The notes below the pieces were generated by a model. The model did no database searches. It was not told the origin of the DNA and saw nothing but the letters and a program-made list of their open reading frames with translations. A stretch of DNA of 64,000 nucleotides from Porphyridium purpureum (Eukaryota; Rhodophyta; Bangiophyceae; Porphyridiales; Porphyridiaceae): contig VRMN01000014.1 of the NCBI GenBank assembly GCA_008690995.1, positions 124,001 to 188,000 of the forward strand, in the 5' to 3' direction. The position numbers and the translations under genes are program-made. Below, piece after piece: positions 32,714-41,835 of this stretch; position 1 is the first letter of the stretch; every line of letters starts with the position of its first letter.

Positions 32714-33760
32714 TGTCACGGGAGTAGCCCGTGTGTTAAGGAAATGATTAAAAAATAGCCATAGTCCGTGGCCGGATACCTGGTCGCGCCGGACCCACTG
32801 TACTGTAGGTGTACAAGGGGGCGCGTGGTAGGCCTGAAGGCCCCTTCCCTTAGGGACCAGACGCGCGATGACCACCCAGTATGGAATGGGTGTACAGCCA
32901 GGAGGTGGCTGGAACCTTCTGGGAGATTCTAGACTCAGCGACAGCAAGGCACTGTACCTCGGGGGTACAGTGGTCGCGATGGGTATAAAAAGACGCGCGG
33001 GTCGGCAACCAAGGGGGGGAGAGGGGGGTCGGGAGAGAGAAGGAGTAAGGTGGATCTAAGTAAAAACAGGTGTATTCAAGGGAGCGTGTTCGGGCCTTGG
33101 GTACCTGTTGAGGGAGCGGGGGTACAGCGGGAGTACAGCGGGGGTACGGCGGGGGTACGGCGGGAGTACAGCGCGAGCGAGCGAGCGGGGGGTTTAACGG
33201 GGAAGGTTCGCGGATGCCCTGGGGTAAGGCGTCATTAGACGGTCCTTGTTCGGAAGTGGATCCGGGGGTGGTACGTGGGCGGGGGCGGATAAAGGAGTGA
33301 TAGGCCGTTTGAAGCCGAAAGGTGAGGCAACCTCCTCCGGCTAACCCCGGCTGCCCACAACGCCTCCCCGGGTCCCGGATCACCGTAAGGTGTGGCCGAA
33401 CGGGATCCCGGTTGGGCAGCGGACGCCTGGTTCCCCCGTTACGCGCGTCTTCCGTGTGTGTGCTTTTGGTTGGCTGTGCCTGCTCCGTGCGTGTGCTCTT
33501 GGTTGGCTGTGTCTTTCCCGTGTGTCTGCTCTTGGTTGGTTCTGTCGGTCCCGTGTGTGGGTGCTCTTGGCTGTTTGCGTGTGAGCAGCGTGCGTGAGCG
33601 TCGTTGGTTCCGGGTTTCCTGCCTGCCGCAGGTCCAGTTGACTGCGGGTGTCTTGTGTTTCCTCTTGGTTGCGTGGATTGTCCAGCTTGTGTGCGTGCGT
33701 GTGCCGCTTGGCTTGCTGTTGGGTGTGCCGCGGTGTCCTGGGCCAGCACGGTTCGTGACA
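32714..33760 (+). repeat. Left LTR of the gypsy element
   Basis: 1047-bp LTR. A TATA box, TATAAAAA, lies at about 32994-33001, preceded by a small hairpin CTGTACC/GGTACAG at 32952-32970. Downstream is a GGGGGTACAGCG-type minisatellite (about 33117-33175). After that come three to four copies of a roughly 39-bp tandem unit containing TGCTCTTGGTTGG (about 33456-33590). Confidence 0.95.
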
Positions 33761-33777
33761 TAATTTCCGGAAATTAT
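33760..33777. repeat. Perfect 18-bp palindrome at the LTR/leader junction
   Basis: ATAATTTCCGGAAATTAT is an exact palindrome that starts on the last base of the left LTR and fills the place where a tRNA primer-binding site is expected. No tRNA 3' end complement was recognised here. Confidence 0.7.
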
Positions 33778-33900
33778 CTTCCAGGATTGCGTGGCATCTG
33801 ACGTTGGTGCGAGAGAGGGTGGGGTGTGGACGTGAGATCGGTCTTGATCTTGGGCAAACTTGTGTCCACATTCTGATACGTACGGTCACCGAGTGAAGGA

Positions 33901-34881
33901 TTGCGAGAGAGGATTCGGAGCAGGAACGAAGTCGCAGAAATGGTGCGTGGCAGGAAGACGACGATGGGCTCAGACGATGCGCGAGAGCACGCGTCCTCGA
34001 GCGAGCTGGAACGTGCACAGGCTGGCGCGCTGGCACCAGAGCCGACAATGCCCACGGCTCGTGGTGACGAGATAGGAAGTCATGGGGTTGTGAGTGTTCA
34101 GCAGAAGGAAGAGGGTGTCCCCGCCATTGTGCGCGGCAAGATTCGTTCTCAACTGGGCCAGGCTATTTGTGACGCGGGCGTGCAGATTGAGAAGGCCGGT
34201 GATCCACTTTTTCTGACCGCCAAGATGGTCTGGTTCAATCGCCTGCGTGACATGGGAGAGGATCCAGACCAACATGTATCCTCGATTGATGCAGTTTTCC
34301 GCGGGGTGGGGCTGAGGAAATGCTACGAGGTCCTGTCGGAGTTGCACGGTGCAACAGCACAAGAGGCATGGGCGGCTGTGGCTGCTTACTTCTACAACAA
34401 GGAGCACGAGCGCGCCCTTCGTGCAGAGCATCACGATGTTGAGTATGTTATTGGCCAGGACCTGAAGAAATTCGTGGAAGTTCTGGAGGATCGCTGCACG
34501 GCTCTGGGAGAATCTGACACTCGCAAGATTGAGGCACTTACGTTGGCGCTTCCGAAAAACTCCGAGCTGCGTCGTCAGGCCAGGACGTATGGCATACAGG
34601 GGAACTGGACCTTGATGAAGACTGCTCTGTTGGAGGAGGCTGGTCAGTATGGAACCTTTGGTGCGCTTGGCTCGCAGTACGGTGCAAGGGCAGTGAGGAA
34701 GCCCGAGCGCGTGCACCATTTGGGTAACTTTGATGAAGCTGGGCTCCCTGGGTTGAATCCTCGCAAGCGACTGGTCAAGTGCTGGGAGTGCCAGGAGCGG
34801 GGCCACGTTCGCATGGAGTGCCCAAAGTGGGAGAAAAATAAGAGGCAGAGGACCGAAGAACGCCAGACAAAAAACGAGTAG
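33901..34881 (+). CDS. Gypsy Gag
   Basis: Gag of up to 326 residues from the ATG at 33901, although in-frame ATGs at 33940 or 33963 could be the real start. It has a Gly- and Glu-rich N-terminus, then a helical capsid region (about residues 90-260) and a single CCHC knuckle CWECQERGHVRMEC near residue 293. The tail is basic. The frame stops six bases after a slippery heptamer from which the pol frame is reached by a -1 shift. Confidence 0.9.
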   Translation: MRERIRSRNEVAEMVRGRKTTMGSDDAREHASSSELERAQAGALAPEPTMPTARGDEIGSHGVVSVQQKEEGVPAIVRGKIRSQLGQAICDAGVQIEKAGDPLFLTAKMVWFNRLRDMGEDPDQHVSSIDAVFRGVGLRKCYEVLSELHGATAQEAWAAVAAYFYNKEHERALRAEHHDVEYVIGQDLKKFVEVLEDRCTALGESDTRKIEALTLALPKNSELRRQARTYGIQGNWTLMKTALLEEAGQYGTFGALGSQYGARAVRKPERVHHLGNFDEAGLPGLNPRKRLVKCWECQERGHVRMECPKWEKNKRQRTEERQTKNE

Positions 34882-34904
34882 CGGGGGGATGCGAAGGCCC
34901 CCCG
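34869..34904 (+). promoter_or_regulatory. -1 programmed ribosomal frameshift signal between gag and pol
   Basis: The heptamer A AAA AAC (34869-34875) lies in the gag frame exactly as the X XXY YYZ rule asks. It is followed after six bases by a 7-bp GC stem: CGGGGGG at 34882-34888 pairs with CCCCCCG at 34898-34904 around a 9-base loop. The gag stop TAG at 34879-34881 is in the spacer. The -1 frame is open from the heptamer straight into the protease. This heptamer is the classic one of several retroviruses and retrotransposons. Confidence 0.85.
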
Positions 34905-37900
34905 GAATCTGAAGAATTGTCGGAGGCAGTCCCACTGGGCTCGTATCCGTGGATAGACGTACAGGCTGAATGGGGAGGTCTGAAGGTTCGGACTACTGCG
35001 CTGGTTGATACGGGGGCTTTATCCACGTGGATGAACGACGATTTGGCTGACCGTCTTGGGCTTCTTCGCAGAAAGACCCACACACAGGCATTGGGCCCAA
35101 CCAATGAGGTGTTGGGGGAGGCCGAGAAGAGCGTTGCCACAATTTGGGTTGGTGAGGGAATTCAGTCGGAGGAAAGCGTCCGGATTATGAGGAACCTCGG
35201 ACCTGATCTCATACTGGGAATGCGTTTTCTTGCCAAGCATGTCAGTTACTTGATCCCGGGAAGGGGTCTGGGCCTACGCTCGGGCGGATGGATTACTTTC
35301 GTCAACCGAGACGTTTCCAGTGCACAGGAAGCCGTGTGTCATACATGCCTGGAAAGACACAGGATCCTGGGATCGATGTATGAGGAAGCCAAACCCACGG
35401 TGCAGTTGGAGGCGGTGCACTATATTGCTGATGGAGCAGAAGTGAAGAAGCGAATCCAGGCCCTCGAAGAAAAGTATGCAGGTCACAACGAGGCTGTTTG
35501 TACTACCATTGAAGCCAAGATCTTTGAGCATTTGGATGAAGCGCAAAGCAGGGAGATGAAAGGGCTCTTGAAGAAGTTTTGGGTTCTCTTCCGGCCGGAG
35601 CTGGGTAAGACAGACCTCGTCGAGCATACGATTCGCATCAAGCCAGAGCGTTTGGAGGATCTCCCCAGGGCAAGGTTACGTCGCAGGGCTCCTGCGGTGA
35701 CGCAGGCTGAGCGCGAGATGGTGCAAGGGCTGGTCGCCCGAGGAGTGCTGGAGCCGAGTTTGTCAGATGTGTCGAGCCAGAATGTCATGGTCAAGAAGCC
35801 GAATGGCGGCTGGCGTCTGACGACAGACTTCCGAACGCTTAATGATGCGACTGTCAAAGATCGATATCCCATTCCGGACGTGGGAGAGATGATCGACTGG
35901 TTTGCATCGTGGAAGTTCAAGAGTATCCTGGATCTGAAGGATGGCTTCTTCCAGGTCCCTCTGGCCCCCGAGAGCCGACCATTGACAGCGATTATCACTC
36001 CGGACGGGCTGTTTCAATACTGCCGATTACCTCAGGGTTGCTGTAATAGCCCAAGTACCTTCCAGCGATTGACAAATACGGTCCTGGGCCCGCTCAGGTA
36101 CCTGAATGCATTGGTTTACATTGATGATTTGGCAATCGGGACAAAGACGTTTGAAGAGCACTTGCAAGCGCTGCAGCGGGTGCTGGAGCAATTCTGCGCT
36201 GCGGGCTTGGTGTTCTCATTGTCGAAGTGCAGATTTGGGGCTTTAAGGGTCGAGTTTCTTGGACATGATATCGGCCTGGACGGTATAAGGCCGAGCCAGA
36301 GGAAGACGGAGGCTGTGCGAGCATGGCAGGAGCCGAGGAATGCAAAGGAACTGCAGCAGTTCATTGGGCTCGTGGGGTGGTTCCGCAATTTTATCGAGGG
36401 ATTTGAGGAAGTCTGCAGACCTCTTAGGGATGCTATGAAGGGGCTTCAAATCAACGCCAAAGGAAGCAAGTGGAAAAAATACCCCATGAACTCGGCGGAT
36501 TGGCAGGCACGATTTGGTGAGCCTCAGCGTCAGGCATTTCTATCGCTGCGGGAAGCACTCAGTGATCCAGAAACTGGAGATCGAAAGGTTTTGGCTGCAT
36601 ACGACCCAGAAGCAGAGCATACGCTGTGGACAGACGCTTCTAGCACTGGCTTGGGAGCAATGTTGACGCAGAGGGAGGGTACTGGCGATCGTCCAGTGGC
36701 ATTTTACTCGAGGCTTCTGAGACCGGCCGAGCAGAACTATACCGTGACGGAGAAGGAGTGCTTGGCCGCCATTGCAGCCATGGAGCACTTCAGACATTAC
36801 TTGTACGGCAAACGATTCGTGCTCATGACTGACCACAGCGCATTGAGCTGGCTCATGAGGCAAAAGGAGCCTCAAGGTCGGATTGCGCGATGGATTCTCA
36901 AGGTACAGGACTTCGACTTCCAGGTTCAGCATCATCCAGGCAAGGCGAATACAGTGGCAGATGCGCTTTCGCGTCCAGCTGTACGTATGAATGGGGAAGA
37001 GGCTCGGGTGGCGAGCGAGAGCAATAAGTCTGAGACTCTCAACAACACGAGCGAAATCGAGCTCATTGGACTGAATGCTGTTGAGGATGAGGAAGTGAAG
37101 CGGGTAGTTCGGTTGGCTGAAATGCTGCAGGAAGAGATTCAGGGTCCAGCTTCGGGGGCCGATGGGGGTATGGTCCCTGTCACATCGGCCGGAGTGCGAG
37201 AGCTGCTGCTTCATACTGGCGAGCATACAGGAGCGAACGATGCGTACACACCACCTTCGACGGAAGAGATCGTGGCTGCATACGCAGACGACACGGACAT
37301 TCAGGAACAGTTGAAGAATCTGAAAGCAGACAAGCCCGAATACACGTACCCGGAGTACACCGTTGATGAGGATGGAGTCATCTGGGCTATGCTTCGCGAT
37401 GAGTCCAGGGTCGTGATACCAAACGCTCTGGTGCAGCGCGTCCTGCATGTGTATCACAGCACGCCACTTTCAGGGCACCTTGGAATAGAAAAGACTGCAA
37501 AGCGGGTCTCGGATGCACGATACTGGTGGACCGGTTGGACGGAAGATGTTCGTCAGTTTGTTCTTTGTTGCCATGAGTGCTTTTCAAGGAAAACAAAGGC
37601 GCCCCCGAGAAGGGCTCGCATGCAAGTCTATCGCGCGGTGAGACGTTTCGAGATTGTCTCGATAGATGTTCTGAGTATCACACCGACAACAACTCGCGGG
37701 CACAGCAAAGTGGTAATCATGGTGGACGCCTTCACAAAGTGGGTTCGTGCCCATGCAGTCAAGGATGAGACTGCGGCTACACTGGCACGTGTTTTACTAG
37801 ACGGTTGGGTGTGCGATTTTGGACCGCCAGAATCTCTGCTGTCCGACCGGGGACCGGGCTTTGTAGCCGACATCCTTTCAAAAATGTGTGAAAATCTGGG

Positions 37901-38654
37901 TGTAGGACGTATGCTTACGACAGCATACCATCCGCAGACGAACGGGGTTGTGGAGCGCTTTAACCAGACAGTGTGTCAAATGTTGTCGGCATACGTGTGT
38001 GCGAACGGAAAAGACTGGGATCGCTGGTTGCCGGTAATGGTGTATGCGTATAATACAGCCCGGCATGCATCCACGAAGATGTCTCCGTTTGAACTGTTGT
38101 ATGGTGAGCCGGCACGGGACTGGGCAAGTATGGCGGGACCCAGAGCTGTTGAACAAGCAGATGACCTCGCGAAGAAGCTTGCTGCATGTCACGCCATTGC
38201 CAATAAGAATGCGAAGATCGCACAGGATCGGTACACGAAGAACTATGATCGCCGAGTCAGGGAACATGACTTCAAGCCGGGCGACGTGGTGTACGTTTGG
38301 GCGCCGCCTTCAGGAGAAGGGCGCAAGCTGAAAAAGCCGTGGGTAGGACCACTATCCATCCTGAGAATGGTCGGGGTTCATGCAGTACTGTGCAGTGAAG
38401 GCCATCCTGACGGGAAGTTGGTCCACGTGAACCGGCTTGCTCGGGCCCACAAGGACCTCATTGAGGCAAGTGGATCCCAAGTCTTGCAAGGAGAAGACGG
38501 CAGCTGGGCTATAGAGGCTATAGCCGGGGATCGGGTTGTGGGCGGACGCCGAGAGTACAGAGTTAGATGGCGAGGACTCGGTAAACGTGGGGATACGTGG
38601 GAACCTGAGCTCGCATTGCCACCAATGATGGTGGCTGCCTACCGTGACGCGTGA
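34875..38654 (+). CDS. Gypsy Pol with C-terminal chromodomain
   Basis: Pol, entered from gag by a -1 shift; no suitable ATG lies at its start. Protease has LVDTGALSTW near residue 46. Reverse transcriptase has the LPQGCCNSPSTFQRL segment and YIDDLAIG near 414. RNase H has LWTDASSTGLGAML near 585 and TDHSALSWL. Integrase has its HHCC zinc domain (HVYHSTPLSGHLG, then CCHECFSRK) near 857-905 and core residues in SIDVLS, SDRGPGF and YHPQTNGVVERFNQT. The last 45 residues (VVGGRREYRVRWRGLGKRGD, then TWEPE) are a chromodomain with the usual aromatic and WEPE features. In known chromoviruses this domain directs integration to marked heterochromatin. All core motifs are present. Confidence 0.94.
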   Translation, partial: RVAGGCEGPPESEELSEAVPLGSYPWIDVQAEWGGLKVRTTALVDTGALSTWMNDDLADRLGLLRRKTHTQALGPTNEVLGEAEKSVATIWVGEGIQSEESVRIMRNLGPDLILGMRFLAKHVSYLIPGRGLGLRSGGWITFVNRDVSSAQEAVCHTCLERHRILGSMYEEAKPTVQLEAVHYIADGAEVKKRIQALEEKYAGHNEAVCTTIEAKIFEHLDEAQSREMKGLLKKFWVLFRPELGKTDLVEHTIRIKPERLEDLPRARLRRRAPAVTQAEREMVQGLVARGVLEPSLSDVSSQNVMVKKPNGGWRLTTDFRTLNDATVKDRYPIPDVGEMIDWFASWKFKSILDLKDGFFQVPLAPESRPLTAIITPDGLFQYCRLPQGCCNSPSTFQRLTNTVLGPLRYLNALVYIDDLAIGTKTFEEHLQALQRVLEQFCAAGLVFSLSKCRFGALRVEFLGHDIGLDGIRPSQRKTEAVRAWQEPRNAKELQQFIGLVGWFRNFIEGFEEVCRPLRDAMKGLQINAKGSKWKKYPMNSADWQARFGEPQRQAFLSLREALSDPETGDRKVLAAYDPEAEHTLWTDASSTGLGAMLTQREGTGDRPVAFYSRLLRPAEQNYTVTEKECLAAIAAMEHFRHYLYGKRFVLMTDHSALSWLMRQKEPQGRIARWILKVQDFDFQVQHHPGKANTVADALSRPAVRMNGEEARVASESNKSETLNNTSEIELIGLNAVEDEEVKRVVRLAEMLQEEIQGPASGADGGMVPVTSAGVRELLLHTGEHTGANDAYTPPSTEEIVAAYADDTDIQEQLKNLKADKPEYTYPEYTVDEDGVIWAMLRDESRVVIPNALVQRVLHVYHSTPLSGHLGIEKTAKRVSDARYWWTGWTEDVRQFVLCCHECFSRKTKAPPRRARMQVYRAVRRFEIVSIDVLSITPTTTRGHSKVVIMVDAFTKWVRAHAVKDETAATLARVLLDGWVCDFGPPESLLSDRGPGFVADILSKMCENLGVGRMLTTAYHPQTNGVVERFNQTVCQMLSAYVCANGKDWDRWLPVMVYAYNTARHASTKMSPFELLYGEPARDWASMAGPRAVEQADDLAKKLAACHAIANKNAKIAQDRYTKNYDRRVREHDFKPGDVVYVWAPPSGEGRKLKKPWVGPLSILRMVGVHAVLCSEGHPDGKLVHVNRLARAHKDLIEASGSQVLQGEDGSWAIEAIAGDRVVGGRREYRVRWRGLGKRGDTWEPELALPPMMVAAYRDA

Positions 38655-38893
38655 CCAGTGGCGGAACCTCGGACACACCGGCCGGGTGGAGGGCCACGTG
38701 GACGGACGTCCTCTTCGAGTACTTACGTTGCCAAGACGGGCACACGAAGCCGATGGCCAGTGCACGGGCGACATCGAGCTTGAGACGTGGATGCCGGACG
38801 CGTCAAGCATTGGCATGTGCTGTAAGTATGAAGTGACTCTCCGGAAGCTTCGGACCATGTGATACCTGACATTGGGAAGCGGAGAGGGTGGGA

Positions 38894-39939
38894 TGTCACG
38901 GGAGTAGCCCGTGTGTTAAGGAAATGATTAAAAATAGCCATAGTCCGTGGCCGGATACCTGGTCGCGCCGGACCCACTGTACTGTAGGTGTACAAGGGGG
39001 CGCGTGGTAGGCCTGAAGGCCCCTTCCCTTAGGGACCAGACGCGCGATGACCACCCAGTATGGAATGGGTGTACAGCCAGGAGGTGGCTGGAACCTTCTG
39101 GAAGGTTCTAGACTCAGCGACAGCAAGGCACTGTACCTCGGGGGTACAGTGGTCGCGATGGGTATAAAAAGACGCGCGGGTCGGCAACCAAGGGGGGGAG
39201 AGGGGGGTCGGGAGACAGAAGGAGTAAGGTGGATCTAAGTAAAAACAGGTGTATTCAAGGAAGCGTGTTCGGGCCTTGGGTACCTGTTGAGGGAGCGGGG
39301 GTACAGCGGGAGTACAGCGGGGGTACGGCGGGGGTACGGCGGGAGTACAGCGCGAGCGAGCGAGCGGGGGGTTTAACGGGGAAGGTTCGCGGATGCCCTG
39401 GGGTAAGGCGTCATTAGACGGTCCTTGTTCGGAAGCGGATCCGGGGGTGGTACGTGGGCGGGGGCGGATAAAGGAGTGATAGGCCGTTTGAAGCCGAAAG
39501 GTGAGGTAACCTCCTCCGGCTAACCCCGGCTGCCCACAACGCCTCCCCGGGTCCCGGATCACCGTAAGGTGTGGCCGAACGGGATCCCGGTTGGGCAGCG
39601 GACGCCTGGTTCCCCCGTTACGCGCGTCTTCCGTGTGTGTGCTTTTGGTTGGCTGTGCCTGCTCCGTGCGTGTGCTCTTGGTTGGCTGTGTCTTTCCCGT
39701 GTGTCTGCTCTTGGTTGGTTCTGTCGGTCCCGTGTGTGGGTGCTCTTGGCTGTTTGCGTGTGAGCAGCGTGCGTGAGCATCGTTGGTTCCGGGTTTCCTG
39801 CCTGCCGCAGGTCCAGTTGACTGCGGGTGTCTTGTGTTTCCTCTTGGTTGCGTGGATTGTCCAGCTTGTGTGCGTGCGTGTGCCGCTTGGCTTGCTGTTG
39901 GGTGTGCCGCTGTGTCCTGGGCCAGCACGGTTCGTGACA
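38894..39939 (+). repeat. Right LTR of the gypsy element
   Basis: 1046 bp, the same architecture as the left LTR (TATA box at 39163-39170, minisatellite, 39-bp tandem units), and about one percent different from it by eye. Confidence 0.95.
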
Positions 39940-39943
39940 AGTG

Positions 39944-41788
39944 GAAGGAAAAGCCCGAGTTCGCGGAACTACGAGGCTAGATTTTAGCCTCCTGTTCTTG
40001 GTAAACTGAATTCCTTTATTCCTTGCTGACAAACGGTGGGTAAGGAAGCCGTAAAACTCATTGCGGAGTGCATTTTGCTACTCCTGCTTTAGAAGCGCCC
40101 TAGCGCTTTCCCGTTTATTCTGATAAAAGCTGGCTAATACTGTTGAGGCTTCCGTCACGACTGAGATGTTCGTCAAAGTTAAACAAACAGTTTATACTCG
40201 TCAGTGCAAAGTTACGCTTTTCACTCCCTAAATCCGTAGCCCTTCTTTTTTGTCACGCCGCCGCCGGGTCGCTCACCAGACCACGCTTTTACACCCAGAA
40301 AGCCGCAAACTCGTCGTTACTGAAATCCCTGGTCGGGCACAGGAGCGCCTACCGCCGAAAGACACGTGCATCGGCACCAACATCTAGAGTATTCTAAGTG
40401 GTGCCATGACTTGTCGGCTCAGCCTGAAACCCAGAACAAATACACGAGCAAAAGCGCGCGACCGCTCGCCTCCGCACGACTGTTGTGCGGGTCGCAAGTG
40501 CGACAATCATGGACACGTCTCCAAAATACAAACACAGAATAGCACTCTTCCGAAACATTGAGCCGCACGCCTGCCCAGTATAGTGCGCGCGTCGGCGGGC
40601 CTGTGTAGTGTTGTTGAGCCTGTGCGTTTGACAAAATCGGATAGTCCTACCGATCAGTCATACTGGAAAATGCATCTGGAGATTAGAATCAGTGCAAACA
40701 GATTGCATAACTTTTCCGACACCGCGAGACCCTACTTGACAAGGTGATCATTCGGGACAGAATACCGGTGTCATGCGCAAGAACCTAAAAATCGAACAGA
40801 CGCATGGGACTGACAGCATGATCAAAAGCGTGAATTCACAAATCAGATTTTAATACAGAAGTTCGACCTCAAAAATGGCCTCTGAAGCTGAACACGAAAG
40901 TAGAAATGAGCGTGCGAGACGGTGAGGGCAGTATACTTTTGAATCGTAACTTGGTCAGAGGTAAAATCGAACATGCGTAAACGAAGCGACTGTATACTGT
41001 CAACTTCGACAGACAACGCGCTCATGTGAAAAGGCAAGACACGGCTGCCTCACGAGCAGGACCTCGAATCACAGCCAAATTTCACGTCATACTTGTGTAA
41101 AGTTAATTCGTTGTTAGAAATGGTCGCAACAGGTTTTTCGTTTGTTGCAGGGCAGCTTGAGATGTGGTGCAAAAGAGGGTGATCGTACGCGGCCCGTCGT
41201 GGACAAGCGGAAAGCCGTGTAGTTCGACAGGGCGTACGCCTCCGCGGACGGGGCCGCCACCGGAATCGAAGGGGTGCGGTGGAAGGGTTAGCGCGGCGAA
41301 GAATTCGGGTAAGGTTTTTTTTCCCTGATGGGTCTTTTAGCGCGACGACTGGCCCATAAAATGCCGCAAAGTTCTGCTGGGATCGATGTACTGAGAGACT
41401 GAAACCGCATGGATTTTTGGCAACGAAACTGGTGTTCGTAACTTTTTGGATTCATCCGCTCGGGCAGAGGTAGCTGGAGAGCGTATGTTGCTGGGAATGG
41501 AGGAAGGACCAATGGGATAGAGTATTTACGGAAAGATACGTTCGTGCGAGACTGGGACTGCTTACGGGGCGTTGCTGTTTGTCCTCTCTTGCGGGGCCGC
41601 AGCACCTCCAACATATGTGGTGCGCGCACGGCCATCGCGTCCTGCTCGGCGCCGAAGCTCCGTGCGCCAGTGAACTGTACCTCTCAACTCACCTGCTTTG
41701 CGTGCACTGTACCTCCGGATGGGCTGGACGCGCGCTTGGCGCGAGCGCGTGTGGCCGTGCGCGCACCACAGGCAGGTGCGTTGACGGC
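39944..41788. other. Intergenic stretch, no confident gene
   Basis: The first 37 bases continue the coding-like frame interrupted by the gypsy element (ending AELRG, stop at about 39980). The rest shows short frames only (40143-40397 plus, 40419-40634 minus, 41288-41635 minus) without recognisable motifs. The last 250 bases become GC-rich and probably contain the promoter and a possible first exon of the dehydrogenase gene. Confidence 0.5.
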
Positions 41789-41835
41789 ATGGCGCAGCCG
41801 ACGCGCTGCGCGATAAGCTCGCTGCGCGCTCGGCA

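Larger units (their letters stand above)
32714..39939 (+). mobile_element. Ty3/gypsy chromovirus, looks whole
   Basis: A 7226-bp element with LTRs of 1047 and 1046 bp that end in the perfect inverted repeat TGTCACG/CGTGACA. It is flanked by a 4-bp duplication AGTG (32710-32713 and 39940-39943). Gag (33901-34881) is followed by Pol (to 38654) in the order protease, RT, RNase H, integrase, chromodomain, which defines the chromovirus branch. A polypurine tract (GCGGAGAGGGTGGGA) sits just before the right LTR. The two LTRs differ at about ten positions by eye, roughly one percent, so the insertion is fairly recent. No break was seen in gag or pol. Confidence 0.95.

Noticed and set aside
32850-33761. 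Antisense 303-codon frame across the gypsy LTR, also at 39029-39940
   Set aside because: Open in both LTR copies but Pro-, Thr- and Arg-rich, built on the tandem repeats. The second copy lacks an ATG at the matching start. Low stop density in GC-rich repeats explains it.
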